The notes: generated from the sequence alone by a model not told the origin. 53,973 nt of DNA from Edaphobacter sp. (GCA_025462755.1 JAOAPF010000008.1:1-53973), one strand, 5' to 3'. Shown: positions 32,129 through 42,063, counted from the stretch's first letter. Program-made: numbers and translations.

Positions 32129-34033
32129 ATGAACTACAACACCAACGTGGCAACCGGACCGACTCAGGTGCAGATCGCGCAACTGCTGTCTTCGCCCGCG
32201 ATCAATCCGAACGGAGTCTCGGGCTTCACTGCCGTCCCCAACTCCACTACGGGCGGAGTAGGCGTCAGCTTCTCCATGTCTGACCTCACCGGCGTCGCTT
32301 CGATCACCTTGCTCCGCAACTTTGTACCCGACATCGGAACCGCAACCGTCCTCCAGTCGTGGCAGCCGGTTCAGGCCGCTTATGCATGGTCGGATACAGA
32401 CAACGGCCTGCAGTCCACCGCAAACGCCTACTACTGGCTGACGCTCTCGCCAACCGGTATCTCCGGGAAGCCGGTCACCATCGGCCCGATCGTATTGCTG
32501 CTCAACCCGCAGCTCTCGGCCCCGCCACCGGCATCCGGCATCTCAGCCAGCTCTTCGGCCACGGTCAACGGTCAGGTATCAGTCACCGTCAACGTGACGT
32601 CGGTTGAAGCCTCAAGCATCAAGATTTATGTGTCGGGCTACAAAGGTAGCTCTACATTCGTAGCCGTCGCGCAACAAGCACTGGCTCCGATTCAATTCAA
32701 TCTTGACGCCACCGGCGAGACCATCACCCTCAAGGCGGTAAGCGTCTCGACGGGTGGCACGGAAGCCCCTTCAGGCCCAACCACAACTCTCACACTGAAC
32801 GGCGTCGCAACAGTACCCGCAACAGTGCAGGGAGTCGTGGTAGAGCAGATATCCACCGGTAACCAGATCAGCTTTCCGCAGAGCCGTGACAAGGTGACCA
32901 GTTACAAGATATTCGTTGGGCAGCGGGGGACCATCTTCTTTGTCTCCACTCTTCTCACCACGATCACCAGTACCTCTGGCACGATTAACTTCCTGGACAC
33001 TGCTGGGCTGACCGGGGACTGGCAATATTTTGTTGTGGCGACGAACGCGGTCGGGGATTCCTCTCCATCCGCCGCTGCTTTCCCCTTCGTGTTCTTTACC
33101 TCCGCTCTGATGCCGGGTAACGTCCCCGTGAACACCACGAACACCGCGACGGTAGATTCGGTTGACTCCGGCACCTCGGCGTTGGCCCGTATCTACGGAG
33201 CCGGTGGAGTTGGAACCAGCTACACACGCATCACCGGGTTCGGCATACTGAACCGGCCTCCTGGTGACGTTGCAGGTCTCGCTTACAACACGGCGTACGC
33301 GATCATGTGGAACGGATTCGGCTTCATCGCCGCATCCACCTATCCGGATACGCTGCCGGACAATTACGAATACGTCGGCACCATTATGACCACCACCGCA
33401 ACCGGCGTAGTCGGTTCCGGTGCTACGGTCACCCTTGTGTTGGACGGCTCCGGTCATGTGATTCAGGCCAATCCCGGCGCTCTAGGTGCGGGCTTTGTGT
33501 CAGCAACGGTCACCCTCACCGGAGGTGGTGGTGGATCGGGAGCACAGATCACGCCAAACGTGGATATGGCCACCGGAACGATTCCCAGCTATACCGTGGC
33601 GAACGGTGGAGGCGGTTACACCGTTGCTCCCACCGGAACGGTCATCGGCGGCGGCTCTACCGGCGTTCCCAGCGGTGGTGGCTCTACCGGTGGACCTGGT
33701 GGTTCGCGGACTGGTTGTGTGGAAGAGGGAACCGTTGTCGAGGTTCCCGAAGGCACAACCGAAGAGCTGCTCCCTTGTAACGAGTGGACGGTGGTCGATG
33801 TTGGCGACGGCCCTCTTTACATGCATCCGGACACTCTGGTCAGCGTGTTCAAACGGGCGAGTGACCTCTCCTCCGAAGACATGATCGAGGTCAAGGACGG
33901 CAACTGGGCTAAGGGCTCCATCGGGATCGACTCCCACGTCGGAGTGAAGGTCAAGCGTAAGTGTCCCGGTGGCGTGTACCACGCAGGACCGAGCATGATT
34001 CGCCTCCACAACGTGAAGATCGAACTGGAATAA
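32129..34033 (+). CDS. Tail protein with Fn3/Ig-like modules and C-terminal mini-Hint (intein-like) domain
   Basis: 634 residues. The first about 330 residues are beta-sandwich-like (SATVNGQVSVTVNVTSVEAS, SYKIFVGQRGTIFFVSTLLT), resembling Fn3/Ig-like modules that decorate virions or bind sugars. A glycine-rich linker (about 505-529) precedes a 99-residue segment from Cys530 (CVEEGTVVEVPEG) to His627-Asn628 (GVYHAGPSMIRLHN), the ends expected of a Hint/bacterial intein-like domain. Inside, MHPDTLVSVFKRASDLSSED fits the Hint core. The residue after Asn is Val, not Cys/Ser/Thr, so splicing is unlikely; self-cleavage is possible. Confidence 0.65.
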   Translation: MNYNTNVATGPTQVQIAQLLSSPAINPNGVSGFTAVPNSTTGGVGVSFSMSDLTGVASITLLRNFVPDIGTATVLQSWQPVQAAYAWSDTDNGLQSTANAYYWLTLSPTGISGKPVTIGPIVLLLNPQLSAPPPASGISASSSATVNGQVSVTVNVTSVEASSIKIYVSGYKGSSTFVAVAQQALAPIQFNLDATGETITLKAVSVSTGGTEAPSGPTTTLTLNGVATVPATVQGVVVEQISTGNQISFPQSRDKVTSYKIFVGQRGTIFFVSTLLTTITSTSGTINFLDTAGLTGDWQYFVVATNAVGDSSPSAAAFPFVFFTSALMPGNVPVNTTNTATVDSVDSGTSALARIYGAGGVGTSYTRITGFGILNRPPGDVAGLAYNTAYAIMWNGFGFIAASTYPDTLPDNYEYVGTIMTTTATGVVGSGATVTLVLDGSGHVIQANPGALGAGFVSATVTLTGGGGGSGAQITPNVDMATGTIPSYTVANGGGGYTVAPTGTVIGGGSTGVPSGGGSTGGPGGSRTGCVEEGTVVEVPEGTTEELLPCNEWTVVDVGDGPLYMHPDTLVSVFKRASDLSSEDMIEVKDGNWAKGSIGIDSHVGVKVKRKCPGGVYHAGPSMIRLHNVKIELE

Positions 34034-34043
34034 AGGGATACTC

Positions 34044-34265
34044 ATGGCTACAGAGAAATCAAGATGCTTCAATGAAGCGCAAGGATCGGTGCACGTCGAG
34101 ATTGAAAACCTCCACGGTCACTGCTCTCACCACACCATCTACGTCGCCGGTGCGCATGGCGTTGAGGACGTTGCTGCGCATGTAGAGCAGCTTCTCATTC
34201 GCGTCGATGCTCAGGCCGCCACGGTACGCGAACGAATGATCGCCGCTGGGATGCCGACACAGTAA
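34044..34265 (+). CDS. Small hypothetical protein, His-rich
   Basis: 73 residues, beginning 11 bases after the Hint gene stop; its stop shares one base with the next ATG. A His-rich core (LHGHCSHHTIYVAGAHG) could bind a metal. Not recognised. Coupled with the next gene. Confidence 0.55.
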   Translation: MATEKSRCFNEAQGSVHVEIENLHGHCSHHTIYVAGAHGVEDVAAHVEQLLIRVDAQAATVRERMIAAGMPTQ

Positions 34266-34660
34266 TGCCGATACGTCACGTACACCCGAATGACATTCCC
34301 TATCTTCAGCAGCGGATGAAAGAGCTGGGGAGCGAGTTCATCGACCTCCACACCACACCAGCTTGGGTCGCTACCGATCACAGCGGCAACATCATCGGCG
34401 TTCTACCGGCTCGTCTGGTGTGGAACCTCGAACCTCTGCTGATCTTCCCGGAAGTGAAGAACAAGATCACAGCCAGTCGAGCGGCGGTTGGTCTCTTCAA
34501 GGCTGCGGAAGCGTGGCTGTCAGATCCGAAGAAGAACGTCACCGGCATCACGTGGTACTTCGTCAAGACCCGCTCCGAAGCCGTCAAGGGCTGGGCTAAA
34601 CGTCTCGGCTGGTTTGAGCAGTGGGTCGGCGCAACCAGCTACATCAAGCACCTCAAGTAA
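34265..34660 (+). CDS. GNAT-fold-like hypothetical protein
   Basis: 131 residues. The order IRHVHPNDIPYLQQRMKELG, SGNIIGVLPARLVW, a helix AAVGLFKAAEAWLSDP and the YFVKTRSEAVKGWAKRLGWF end resembles the acetyltransferase fold (N-terminal strand, central helix, C-terminal strand pair), but the acetyl-CoA signature is not convincing. It may be a fold relic in a virion protein. Uncertain. Confidence 0.5.
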   Translation: MPIRHVHPNDIPYLQQRMKELGSEFIDLHTTPAWVATDHSGNIIGVLPARLVWNLEPLLIFPEVKNKITASRAAVGLFKAAEAWLSDPKKNVTGITWYFVKTRSEAVKGWAKRLGWFEQWVGATSYIKHLK

Positions 34661-34672
34661 AGGAACCAACCA

Positions 34673-35326
34673 ATGGGAAGTTCAGCACAAGATCCGGCAA
34701 CACAGGCGGCATCCTCAAAAGCGGCGCAAGCGAATAACGACGTCCTGACGCAGAATGCCGCCCAGAATCAGACGTACGCGAACAACACTCGGTCGTCGCT
34801 ATTCGGCACCTATGACCCGGTTACCAACTCGTACTCCGGCGGAAGCGAGTCTACGTTCCTCAATCCCGATTCGATGACGACGAAGGATTTGAGTGGCACC
34901 TTCCTGAATCAATACAACAACGAGACGAATGCCCTCGCCAAGAATACGAAGGATGCTGTCGGCACCACGATGCAGAATCTCGCGAGCCGGGGCATGGGCG
35001 CGACCCCCGCCGGGTTCGCCGCCGATCAGGAGCGCAAGGCATACGAGGACCAGGCCACCACGCAGGGCAACGACTACGCGGCTGCTCTGGCTGCTCAGCA
35101 TGCGGAGGCGGTCACCAACTTCAACAACGCCACGACCAACTTTGCGAACAGCGGTACCGGTGCACAGAGTTCGGCTCTGACCGCTCAGGGCACGGCTGCT
35201 GGTACAGATACCTCGTTGTATAGCACGGCCTCCACGCAGAAGGCTTCCCCTTGGGCAACGGCGCTTGGCGCGGTTGCTGGTGCCGCTGGTGGCGCAGGTT
35301 CGCTCATGACCGGAATCAAGAAGTAA
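34673..35326 (+). CDS. Putative DNA-ejection protein, gp7-like
   Basis: 217 residues, AAGGAA upstream. Alanine-, asparagine- and glutamine-rich with a C-terminal Gly/Ala membrane-like stretch (WATALGAVAGAAGGAGSLMT). First of three consecutive genes of 217, 566 and 678 residues, like P22 gp7, gp20 and gp16 (229, 471 and 609). Such proteins leave the virion with the DNA and help it cross the envelope. Inferred from size order and composition. Confidence 0.55.
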   Translation: MGSSAQDPATQAASSKAAQANNDVLTQNAAQNQTYANNTRSSLFGTYDPVTNSYSGGSESTFLNPDSMTTKDLSGTFLNQYNNETNALAKNTKDAVGTTMQNLASRGMGATPAGFAADQERKAYEDQATTQGNDYAAALAAQHAEAVTNFNNATTNFANSGTGAQSSALTAQGTAAGTDTSLYSTASTQKASPWATALGAVAGAAGGAGSLMTGIKK

Positions 35327-35338
35327 AAGGACCCATCT

Positions 35339-37039
35339 ATGGCTATCTCACTCGACGTCGCGGACATCAAGCCGTTGCTCGGCACCTTTGGCCTTGGACA
35401 AGCACCTTCATCCAAGCTCCCCGATGTATCGAACCTCCCGGCTCGTCCTATGCCTCTTCCTCCTAAGCCCACTCCGGCTCAGGCTGGATTCTCAGCTTAT
35501 GCTGCGGACCCACTGAATCAGCAGCGGGTGATGAACTCCATTACTCCTCCGGGTCAGCCCATCATCCCTGAGACGACGGCGGCTCCCACTCCGCCTCCTA
35601 TGGCTGCGGTCACTCCTCCATCCGCTCCTCCGTCGAACAACGCCCTCGTGCCTCCTCCTGCGATCGCTAACGCCGCTCCGACAGCGGCTCCGATTCCGAC
35701 TCTCGCCGAATGGGAAGCTGCAAACCCTAAGTCGGTGGAGAAGCCCGTCCTCGCTGGACGCAGCAAAGGGATGAACATCTTCCAGGGGATCACTGCGGGG
35801 CTTACCGGCGCTGCCGGTGGCATCAAGGGCAACCCGATGGCCGGTGTGGACTACGTCAACCAGATGCGCCAGAACGATCAGGGTGTGGATGCACGGAACC
35901 AGGCCAAGTATCAGGGAGCGGTCATTCAGCCTCTACAGGATGCTGCGAAGCTGGCTGACACCCAGAGTCAGACGGCTTATCGGACGGCGCAAGCGGGTAA
36001 GGCTGACGCTCAGGCTGGTGCGATCGGTGACCCCACGGTTCTGAGAACCAGGCAGATCGCCGACGCCGCGAAGCGAGGACAGGTCCCTGTTTATGATGAC
36101 AGCGGAAATCTCACTAGCTTTGCAGATGACACCAAATCAGCAGTCTATAAGAGTCGGGTGCTCAAGGATCAGCTCGTTCAAGCTCAGGTTGACGCTACCA
36201 AGTCTCAAAAGGAATTGCGGGATGCTGAAGCAGCTTTCAACAAAGCGAAGGCAGACCCAAATAGCCCTCTCTTCAAACAGACTCAGCAGCGCCTTGCGAT
36301 CGCCCAGCAGAATGCCTCAGCCGCCAACACCAGAGCGACGGCGTACATGGGCAACTACATGCAGCACGCCTACAACGTTGGACTGAACGGTGAGACGCTT
36401 GCCGGTGCTCCTATCATCTCGGATGATAACGGTAACCAAGCAGTGGTCGGATCCACCAATGCTTCGAACGCAATCAAGAGTCAGGCTGGTGCAGCTCAGT
36501 TCAATGACGTGCACGGTGCTCTGGATAGTCTGGAGGGTACCGCTAAGGCGCTTGTCCAGTCCGGTGGAACGCTCAACTCCGCAGCCGTGATCGCCGCTCT
36601 CGCCACTCCTCACACCAGTGTGCAGGAATGGCTGCAGTCGGTAGATAAGGCCCATCTCACGCGCGAGGAAAGAGCTTACGTTCAGTCGAACATCGCCCTG
36701 CACGAGAACATTCAAGGCATGCGTAAGTCTGCTGGTGGTGGAGCGACTGACTCCCAGGTGGCCAACCTCCTGAAGATGGCTCCTGGTCAATCTACTCCCG
36801 ACCTGGACTACCTCATGGGGCAGACGAATCAGATCAGGTCTACTGCTGAGCGTCTGGGTAAGGGCGCAACGGTCGCCTCCGGTGGTCTGACTGTACGTGG
36901 CCAGGGTAATGCACTCACTCCTCCGGCGCAGAACAAACCGGCTCCTAACAAACCGGCTAAGAACAAACCTGCCACCGCAACGGAACCGAAGGTCGACGGT
37001 CACTGGGACGCAGTGGCTAAGAAAGTTGTGTATTACTAA
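35339..37039 (+). CDS. Putative DNA-ejection protein, gp20-like
   Basis: 566 residues. A proline-rich N-terminal third (MPLPPKPTPAQAGFSAYAA, then TTAAPTPPPMAAVTPPSA) and a long helical, alanine-rich remainder with QAQVDATKSQKELRDAEAAF coiled-coil character and a basic proline end (PAPNKPAKNKPATA). Second of the ejection-type trio. It shares a base with the next start (TAATG). No enzymatic motif seen. Confidence 0.55.
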   Translation: MAISLDVADIKPLLGTFGLGQAPSSKLPDVSNLPARPMPLPPKPTPAQAGFSAYAADPLNQQRVMNSITPPGQPIIPETTAAPTPPPMAAVTPPSAPPSNNALVPPPAIANAAPTAAPIPTLAEWEAANPKSVEKPVLAGRSKGMNIFQGITAGLTGAAGGIKGNPMAGVDYVNQMRQNDQGVDARNQAKYQGAVIQPLQDAAKLADTQSQTAYRTAQAGKADAQAGAIGDPTVLRTRQIADAAKRGQVPVYDDSGNLTSFADDTKSAVYKSRVLKDQLVQAQVDATKSQKELRDAEAAFNKAKADPNSPLFKQTQQRLAIAQQNASAANTRATAYMGNYMQHAYNVGLNGETLAGAPIISDDNGNQAVVGSTNASNAIKSQAGAAQFNDVHGALDSLEGTAKALVQSGGTLNSAAVIAALATPHTSVQEWLQSVDKAHLTREERAYVQSNIALHENIQGMRKSAGGGATDSQVANLLKMAPGQSTPDLDYLMGQTNQIRSTAERLGKGATVASGGLTVRGQGNALTPPAQNKPAPNKPAKNKPATATEPKVDGHWDAVAKKVVYY

Positions 37040-39075
37040 TGCCTAACATTAAGGGACCAGACGGGAAGGTCATTGCCTTCCCAGCAGGCACTAGCGACGC
37101 GGATATCGGCCTGGCGTTCAGTTCGATGCCTACGCCAGCCGTCGATATGAGCAAGGTGGCAGGTGCACCCGCGACAGGTATGCCTCAGCCTGCCACTCAG
37201 GTGCCCGCGAACCTGCAGGAAGCTCCTGCTGCTGGACCGGGCTACGTCCGCAGTGCGTATAACGCCTCACCGCTGCCGATCGTGAAGCAGATCGTCACCC
37301 ATCCGTTTAAGTCGGCTAACACGGTTGCCGCTGCTATCGCTCCGCTGCCCGGTGAAGACTGGGCCGCCAACCCCATCGTGAAGACGATTCAGGGTCAGGT
37401 CGACAACACCGTAGACAACGTCAAGCAGGCATATCAGGACGGCAAAAAGCTGGACTTCACGAAGTCGCCGATCACCACGTTGACTTCACCCGCTGGCGTT
37501 ACCGTCCGACGCGATCTCGGTCGCGCTGTACCTATGTTTGGGCCTGTACTGGCTCAGGCTCAAGAGCAGCATGACGCGGGCAACGATGCGGGCATGGCTG
37601 GAACCCTTACAGGCTTCGTCGGTTCGGCTGCTCTCCCCGATGCCATCGCCGGTGGCGTCACGAAGGTGCGTAATCTTCCCTCCACACTGAAGACCGCCCT
37701 CCAGGGGCCAATCAATGAGCCTATTGTTCCCGGTGGCACTCTCACTCCCTCGGCTCGTTATGCTAATGCGAAGACGCTCGGGGTCAATCTCGATGCGGCT
37801 GACGCGACCAACAACGGGTTCCTGAAAGGCGTGAAGACGCTCAATCAGAACAGCCTGGCAGGCGCTGGTAAATACGAGGCGCTCCATAACGCCAACGTCA
37901 CGGCTCTCGGTGATGCGACCGACGCCACTCTGGACCAGATGCATCCCGGCGATCGACAGTCCGGGGGACAAACGATCCAGCAGGCGCTGAAGGCGGACCA
38001 CCAGAACCTCAAGACGGAAGCCGACTGGAACTATAAGGACCTGGATCGTCAGGTCGGCGCAGCTCCCATTGACGCGGCTCCATTGGGTAAGGCAGCCGCC
38101 GACATTCTCAACCAGCAGGCCGAGTATCAGAAGATGTTCCCGTCGCTCACTCCACCAAAGACGATGGGGATTCTGCGCGATGTGGCTAAGCTCGGGGAGC
38201 CCGCTGCAGCAGTGGATGAGCTCGGCAACCCGACGTCAACTCCACCGGTTCAGCCTACGTTCGCGCAACTGCAGGCTCTGCGTTCCGATCTACACGGCGC
38301 GACCATGACCAACCCCGACATGATTCCGGGTCAGGGTGCGGCCTGGTTGAAGCAGCTTACCGCCGCGACCGACAACACGATGACGGGTGCTGAGTCTGGT
38401 CTGAATCCGAGCCAGCTTGCACAGTTTCGTGAGGCGAACGATTACTGGTCGGACGCAAAAAACACCTACGACAACCCATCCAATCCCTACTACAGTGCGG
38501 TGCGGACGGATAACCCGTCCTCGCTCTACGGCGGCATCGGGCCCAAGACGGTTGAGGGTGCGAAGGCGATGCAGAAGCGTCTCGGCGGTCCTGAGAGCCC
38601 GGCTATGGGAGCGGTGCAGCGGGGGACAGTCGAGGGTGCTCTGAAGACGACCAACGACGGCTCACCGAACTTCAAGACCTTCGGTACGCAGTGGAATCGC
38701 GTTCCGTCCGACTATCGCAACGCTCTGTTCACGCCGCCACAGGCTGAGGCACTGAACAACATCGCCAATACCAGCAACGTTCTGTTCAAGGACTCGAACC
38801 CCAGCGGAACCGCGAAGGTCGGCCAGAAAATCGGTGAGGTTACGGCTCCACTGAGTTCGGCGGCAACCACTCTCGCTCTGGGTCATCCCCTGGCTGCCGT
38901 CGGGGAGTTGGGATTGGCCGGTCTGTACGGCGGGGCTCAGCACCTCATTGCTAAGGGCATGACTTCGCCTGCGGCGGTCGATTGGCTGATGAAGCCGGGT
39001 GCTCCTCTGCGTCCGGCGATCCGCGCGAATCCATTCCTTCCTCCAGCCGTCATCCCGGTCGCCACCCGGAAGTAA
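37039..39075 (+). CDS. Putative DNA-ejection protein, gp16-like
   Basis: 678 residues, translationally coupled to the gene before it. The N-terminus (MPNIKGPDGKVIAFPAGTSD) resembles a small domain found at the start of some ejection and internal virion proteins. A glycine/alanine segment near the end (VTAPLSSAATTLALGHPLAA) is membrane-like. Size and place fit P22 gp16-type proteins. No lytic transglycosylase motif recognised, though one should be looked for. Confidence 0.55.
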   Translation: MPNIKGPDGKVIAFPAGTSDADIGLAFSSMPTPAVDMSKVAGAPATGMPQPATQVPANLQEAPAAGPGYVRSAYNASPLPIVKQIVTHPFKSANTVAAAIAPLPGEDWAANPIVKTIQGQVDNTVDNVKQAYQDGKKLDFTKSPITTLTSPAGVTVRRDLGRAVPMFGPVLAQAQEQHDAGNDAGMAGTLTGFVGSAALPDAIAGGVTKVRNLPSTLKTALQGPINEPIVPGGTLTPSARYANAKTLGVNLDAADATNNGFLKGVKTLNQNSLAGAGKYEALHNANVTALGDATDATLDQMHPGDRQSGGQTIQQALKADHQNLKTEADWNYKDLDRQVGAAPIDAAPLGKAAADILNQQAEYQKMFPSLTPPKTMGILRDVAKLGEPAAAVDELGNPTSTPPVQPTFAQLQALRSDLHGATMTNPDMIPGQGAAWLKQLTAATDNTMTGAESGLNPSQLAQFREANDYWSDAKNTYDNPSNPYYSAVRTDNPSSLYGGIGPKTVEGAKAMQKRLGGPESPAMGAVQRGTVEGALKTTNDGSPNFKTFGTQWNRVPSDYRNALFTPPQAEALNNIANTSNVLFKDSNPSGTAKVGQKIGEVTAPLSSAATTLALGHPLAAVGELGLAGLYGGAQHLIAKGMTSPAAVDWLMKPGAPLRPAIRANPFLPPAVIPVATRK

Positions 39076-39092
39076 GCTCCTCACCACTCACC

Positions 39093-39124
39093 GTCTCACT
39101 CCCCTGTCCGCAGGGGAGTGAGAC
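39093..39124 (+). terminator. Very stable stem-loop before the fibre gene
   Basis: GTCTCACTCCCCTG (39093-39106) and CAGGGGAGTGAGAC (39111-39124) form a perfect 14-bp stem with the loop TCCG. No T-run. It separates the ejection genes from the fibre genes and may lower or separate expression. Confidence 0.6.
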
Positions 39125-39151
39125 CCCGCACGCTCATTACCAGAGGCAAAA

Positions 39152-41311
39152 ATGAAACTGATCTCCACCCTGCTGCTGCTCCTCGCTTCCGTATTCGCTC
39201 GCGGCCAGATCCTGCAGCCCACCATCACCTGGGGCCCGATTGCGGCTATCACGGAGGGTGCGGCGCTGACTCCCACTCAGCTCAACGCGACGGCCAATGT
39301 ATCAGGGACGTTCACGTATACTCCGGCGGCGGGCACGATCCTCGCCCCCGGTGTCGATATCATCTCGGTCGTCTTCACTCCGTCCGACACGGTGGACTTC
39401 ACGAGCGCGACGGCGGTGAACACCATTCTGGTTGTAGCGCCATCCCTGACTCCCGCATACTCCCTCCATCTCCCGGCGGTTGACTCGCTGGACTGGGGAG
39501 AGCTGATCAATACCAACTTCGCCGCGCTCGATGACATCCTCAGCGGCGCTACACCTTTGAACGGGACGCTGAACGCTCCTACCGCGTCTGCCTTCGCCGC
39601 AGCCCCTACCCCGTGTCCTGCTGGTCAGGCGTTCCCAGGTATCGACGTACACGGGAACTCTGTTGGCTGTTTCACGCCTTCGGGTGGTGGCGGTGGTGGG
39701 GGTCTTACCAGCTTCACCGTTGGCAATCTCTCACCTCTATTCACGGCTACTCTGGGGGCTTCACCGCTCACCAATCCGGCTCTCGCGTTCACTCTGAGCA
39801 ATGCCGCAGCAAACACCGTGTTGGGCAACTTCACCGGGTCTTCGGGTGCTCCCACGTTCTCAGCTTCTCCGGTATTCTCCGCTGCGCTTCTGACCAACTT
39901 CCCGACGTTCAATCAGAACACTTCGGGAAACGCAGCCACCGCAACCGTGGCCACTTCCGCGCTAGCTGCCCCGTACTCTGGACTGACAGGCACAGTCCCG
40001 ACTTGGAATCAAAACACTACCGGAACCGCTTCAAACATTACCGGGGTTCTCAACGCCAGCAGCGAGCCAGGTTTCACGGGCGATGTAACAAAAGCTGCTG
40101 GAAGTGTCGCGACCACTGTCACCAAGCTCAACGGCACGTCATTGGCTGGATTGGTCACGGGCATTCTGAAGAACACAACTGGTACAGGTGTTCCCAGCAT
40201 TGCTGTAGCTGCTGACTTCCCTACGCTGAACCAAAATACAACCGGCACCGCCGCCAACATCACAGGTGTGCTGGGTTCCGGTTCAATGCCCACCTTCACA
40301 GGTGACATAACCAACTCTGGTCTCGCCCTGACGGTGGGAAAGATCAACGGCACGTCATTGGCTGGATTAGCTACGGGTCTACTGAAGAACACGACCACCA
40401 CGGGTATACCCAGCATTGCCATTGCGGGTACGGATTATCTTCTACCCACGGGAAGCTCAGCAGGATTGTCTCAAGCCACAACTGGAGCGTTCGGTGTGGT
40501 AAAGCCCGATGGCACAAGCATCACCATCGCGGGTGGCGTCATCTCGGCTGTGAGCGGCGGTGCGGGAACAGTCACAACGGTGGGAGACCTATCTCCGATC
40601 TTCACCGTGACCTCGCGTACCTCAACTCCAACCTTCGTGTTGACCGCTGCTGGTGCTCATGCGTTTCTGGGCAACAACACAGGATCCAGTGCGGCTCCGG
40701 CTTACTTTCAGCCTGACTTCACCGACATCAGCGGACACTTGGGTTGTACACAGTTTCCCAACCTGACGGGTGACGTTCACAACACGGCCAGCACCTGCGC
40801 CACAAACGTCGTCGGGGTAAACGGGATCCTGTTCTCGTCATACACCTCGGGGCTGCTGAAAATCTCCAATGGCACGGGTAATATCAGCACCGCCACGGCG
40901 GGAACGGACTACCTGACTCCTACCGGAAGCTCGGCGGGCTTATCTGTGGGTTCATCCTCAGCCTTCGGTGTGGTTAAGGTGGACGGTACGACCATCACAG
41001 CCGCATCTGGTGTCATCTCGGCTTCAACGGGCATAGCCAATACCACGGTCACCATTGGTACGACGGCGATTGCGGCTAACACCTGCACCACGGTAGCCAC
41101 TGCCACAATGACAGGTCTAGCAACCACCAGCACCCTCAACTTCACACCGAATGCTGACGTGGCATCAACCACAGGCTGGGGTGGAAGTGGAGGGCTGGTG
41201 ATTGATGCTTGGCCCTCCGCCACCAACACCATGAGCTACAAGACCTGCAACCAGACTGCGGCATCTATCACCCCGGGAGCGTCGGTTACGTTCAATGTGA
41301 GCGCACGATAA
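39152..41311 (+). CDS. Repetitive tail fibre-like protein with signal peptide
   Basis: 719 residues. It starts with a Sec-like signal (MKLISTLLLLLASVFARGQ). From about 250 on it is a repeat of fibre units such as NTTGTASNITGVLNASSEPG and KINGTSLAGLATGLLKNTTT, typical of bacterial and phage tail fibres that trimerise. The nucleotide repeats lie about 39990-40440. The C-terminal module (TAIAANTCTTVATATMTG, TFNVSAR end) resembles that of the 20704 spike. It probably binds host surface polymers. The next gene overlaps its stop by one base. Confidence 0.7.
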   Translation: MKLISTLLLLLASVFARGQILQPTITWGPIAAITEGAALTPTQLNATANVSGTFTYTPAAGTILAPGVDIISVVFTPSDTVDFTSATAVNTILVVAPSLTPAYSLHLPAVDSLDWGELINTNFAALDDILSGATPLNGTLNAPTASAFAAAPTPCPAGQAFPGIDVHGNSVGCFTPSGGGGGGGLTSFTVGNLSPLFTATLGASPLTNPALAFTLSNAAANTVLGNFTGSSGAPTFSASPVFSAALLTNFPTFNQNTSGNAATATVATSALAAPYSGLTGTVPTWNQNTTGTASNITGVLNASSEPGFTGDVTKAAGSVATTVTKLNGTSLAGLVTGILKNTTGTGVPSIAVAADFPTLNQNTTGTAANITGVLGSGSMPTFTGDITNSGLALTVGKINGTSLAGLATGLLKNTTTTGIPSIAIAGTDYLLPTGSSAGLSQATTGAFGVVKPDGTSITIAGGVISAVSGGAGTVTTVGDLSPIFTVTSRTSTPTFVLTAAGAHAFLGNNTGSSAAPAYFQPDFTDISGHLGCTQFPNLTGDVHNTASTCATNVVGVNGILFSSYTSGLLKISNGTGNISTATAGTDYLTPTGSSAGLSVGSSSAFGVVKVDGTTITAASGVISASTGIANTTVTIGTTAIAANTCTTVATATMTGLATTSTLNFTPNADVASTTGWGGSGGLVIDAWPSATNTMSYKTCNQTAASITPGASVTFNVSAR

Positions 41312-42048
41312 TGAACTTCTTTCACGGAACTATCCTCTCTTTGCTTCTACTGCTCAGTGGGCAGTTCAATATCCCACGGAGAACCGGAGCCACAGCCGCA
41401 AGTGCAGGTGGCAGCACCATCGCCTTTGTCTCAGGTGCGTCGCATCAGTGCTACGCGAGCAGCGGCGGTGGAACAACTCTTGCATGCACAGTTTCGGCTG
41501 CCACAGCGACCGATACCTTTGTGATCTGGACTGGATCGAGCGACCCCGCCGCTATAACTCTTGGGGATAGTGGTAGTGGAACGGTAACCCCGTGCTCGTT
41601 AAATCCTGTCTCATGGGTCTCTACACACGCTAATAATGGTCGGGCGGCTTGTTTCACCGTCGCCAACATCGGTGCAGGACCGCACACCCTTACCACGACG
41701 TTCGGTGCGAGCGTGACTTACCCCTGGATTCAGGTGATTGAGTTCTCGGGCGCGAGCACTACGGCTCCGCAGGACGTCTCTGTAGGCGCGGGTGGTAATG
41801 GTGGAACCGTTATGGACAGCGGAGCCCTTACGACAGGGCAGGCGAATGAAATGTTGGTCGCCTTCTGCCAGATCGGTGCTGGCGGAGTAACTGTCGCTCC
41901 GGGTACAGGATTCACTCTGGTGCCATCGACCGACACAAACATCGCTTCGGAATATCTGTCCAAGCCATCTATCGGAACCTACCACGGAACCTGCTCGGGA
42001 CAGACTTCTACACAGGACTGGGTGGTGACTATGGTGGCGCTCAAATAG
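41311..42048 (+). CDS. Beta-rich appendage protein with signal peptide
   Basis: 245 residues from ATG 41311, coupled to the fibre stop (TAATG). A hydrophobic start (FFHGTILSLLLLLSGQF) resembles a signal peptide, then a beta-sandwich-like, Thr/Gly-rich body (GAGPHTLTTTFGASVTYPWI). It looks like a fibre tip or accessory adhesin. Role unknown; the pair may be made as a unit. Confidence 0.6.
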   Translation: MNFFHGTILSLLLLLSGQFNIPRRTGATAASAGGSTIAFVSGASHQCYASSGGGTTLACTVSAATATDTFVIWTGSSDPAAITLGDSGSGTVTPCSLNPVSWVSTHANNGRAACFTVANIGAGPHTLTTTFGASVTYPWIQVIEFSGASTTAPQDVSVGAGGNGGTVMDSGALTTGQANEMLVAFCQIGAGGVTVAPGTGFTLVPSTDTNIASEYLSKPSIGTYHGTCSGQTSTQDWVVTMVALK

Positions 42049-42063
42049 ATGAGTGCCACCCTC

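Noticed and set aside
39990-40440. Tandem DNA repeats taken as a satellite or CRISPR
   Set aside because: They are in frame and encode the repeated fibre units of the 39152 protein.
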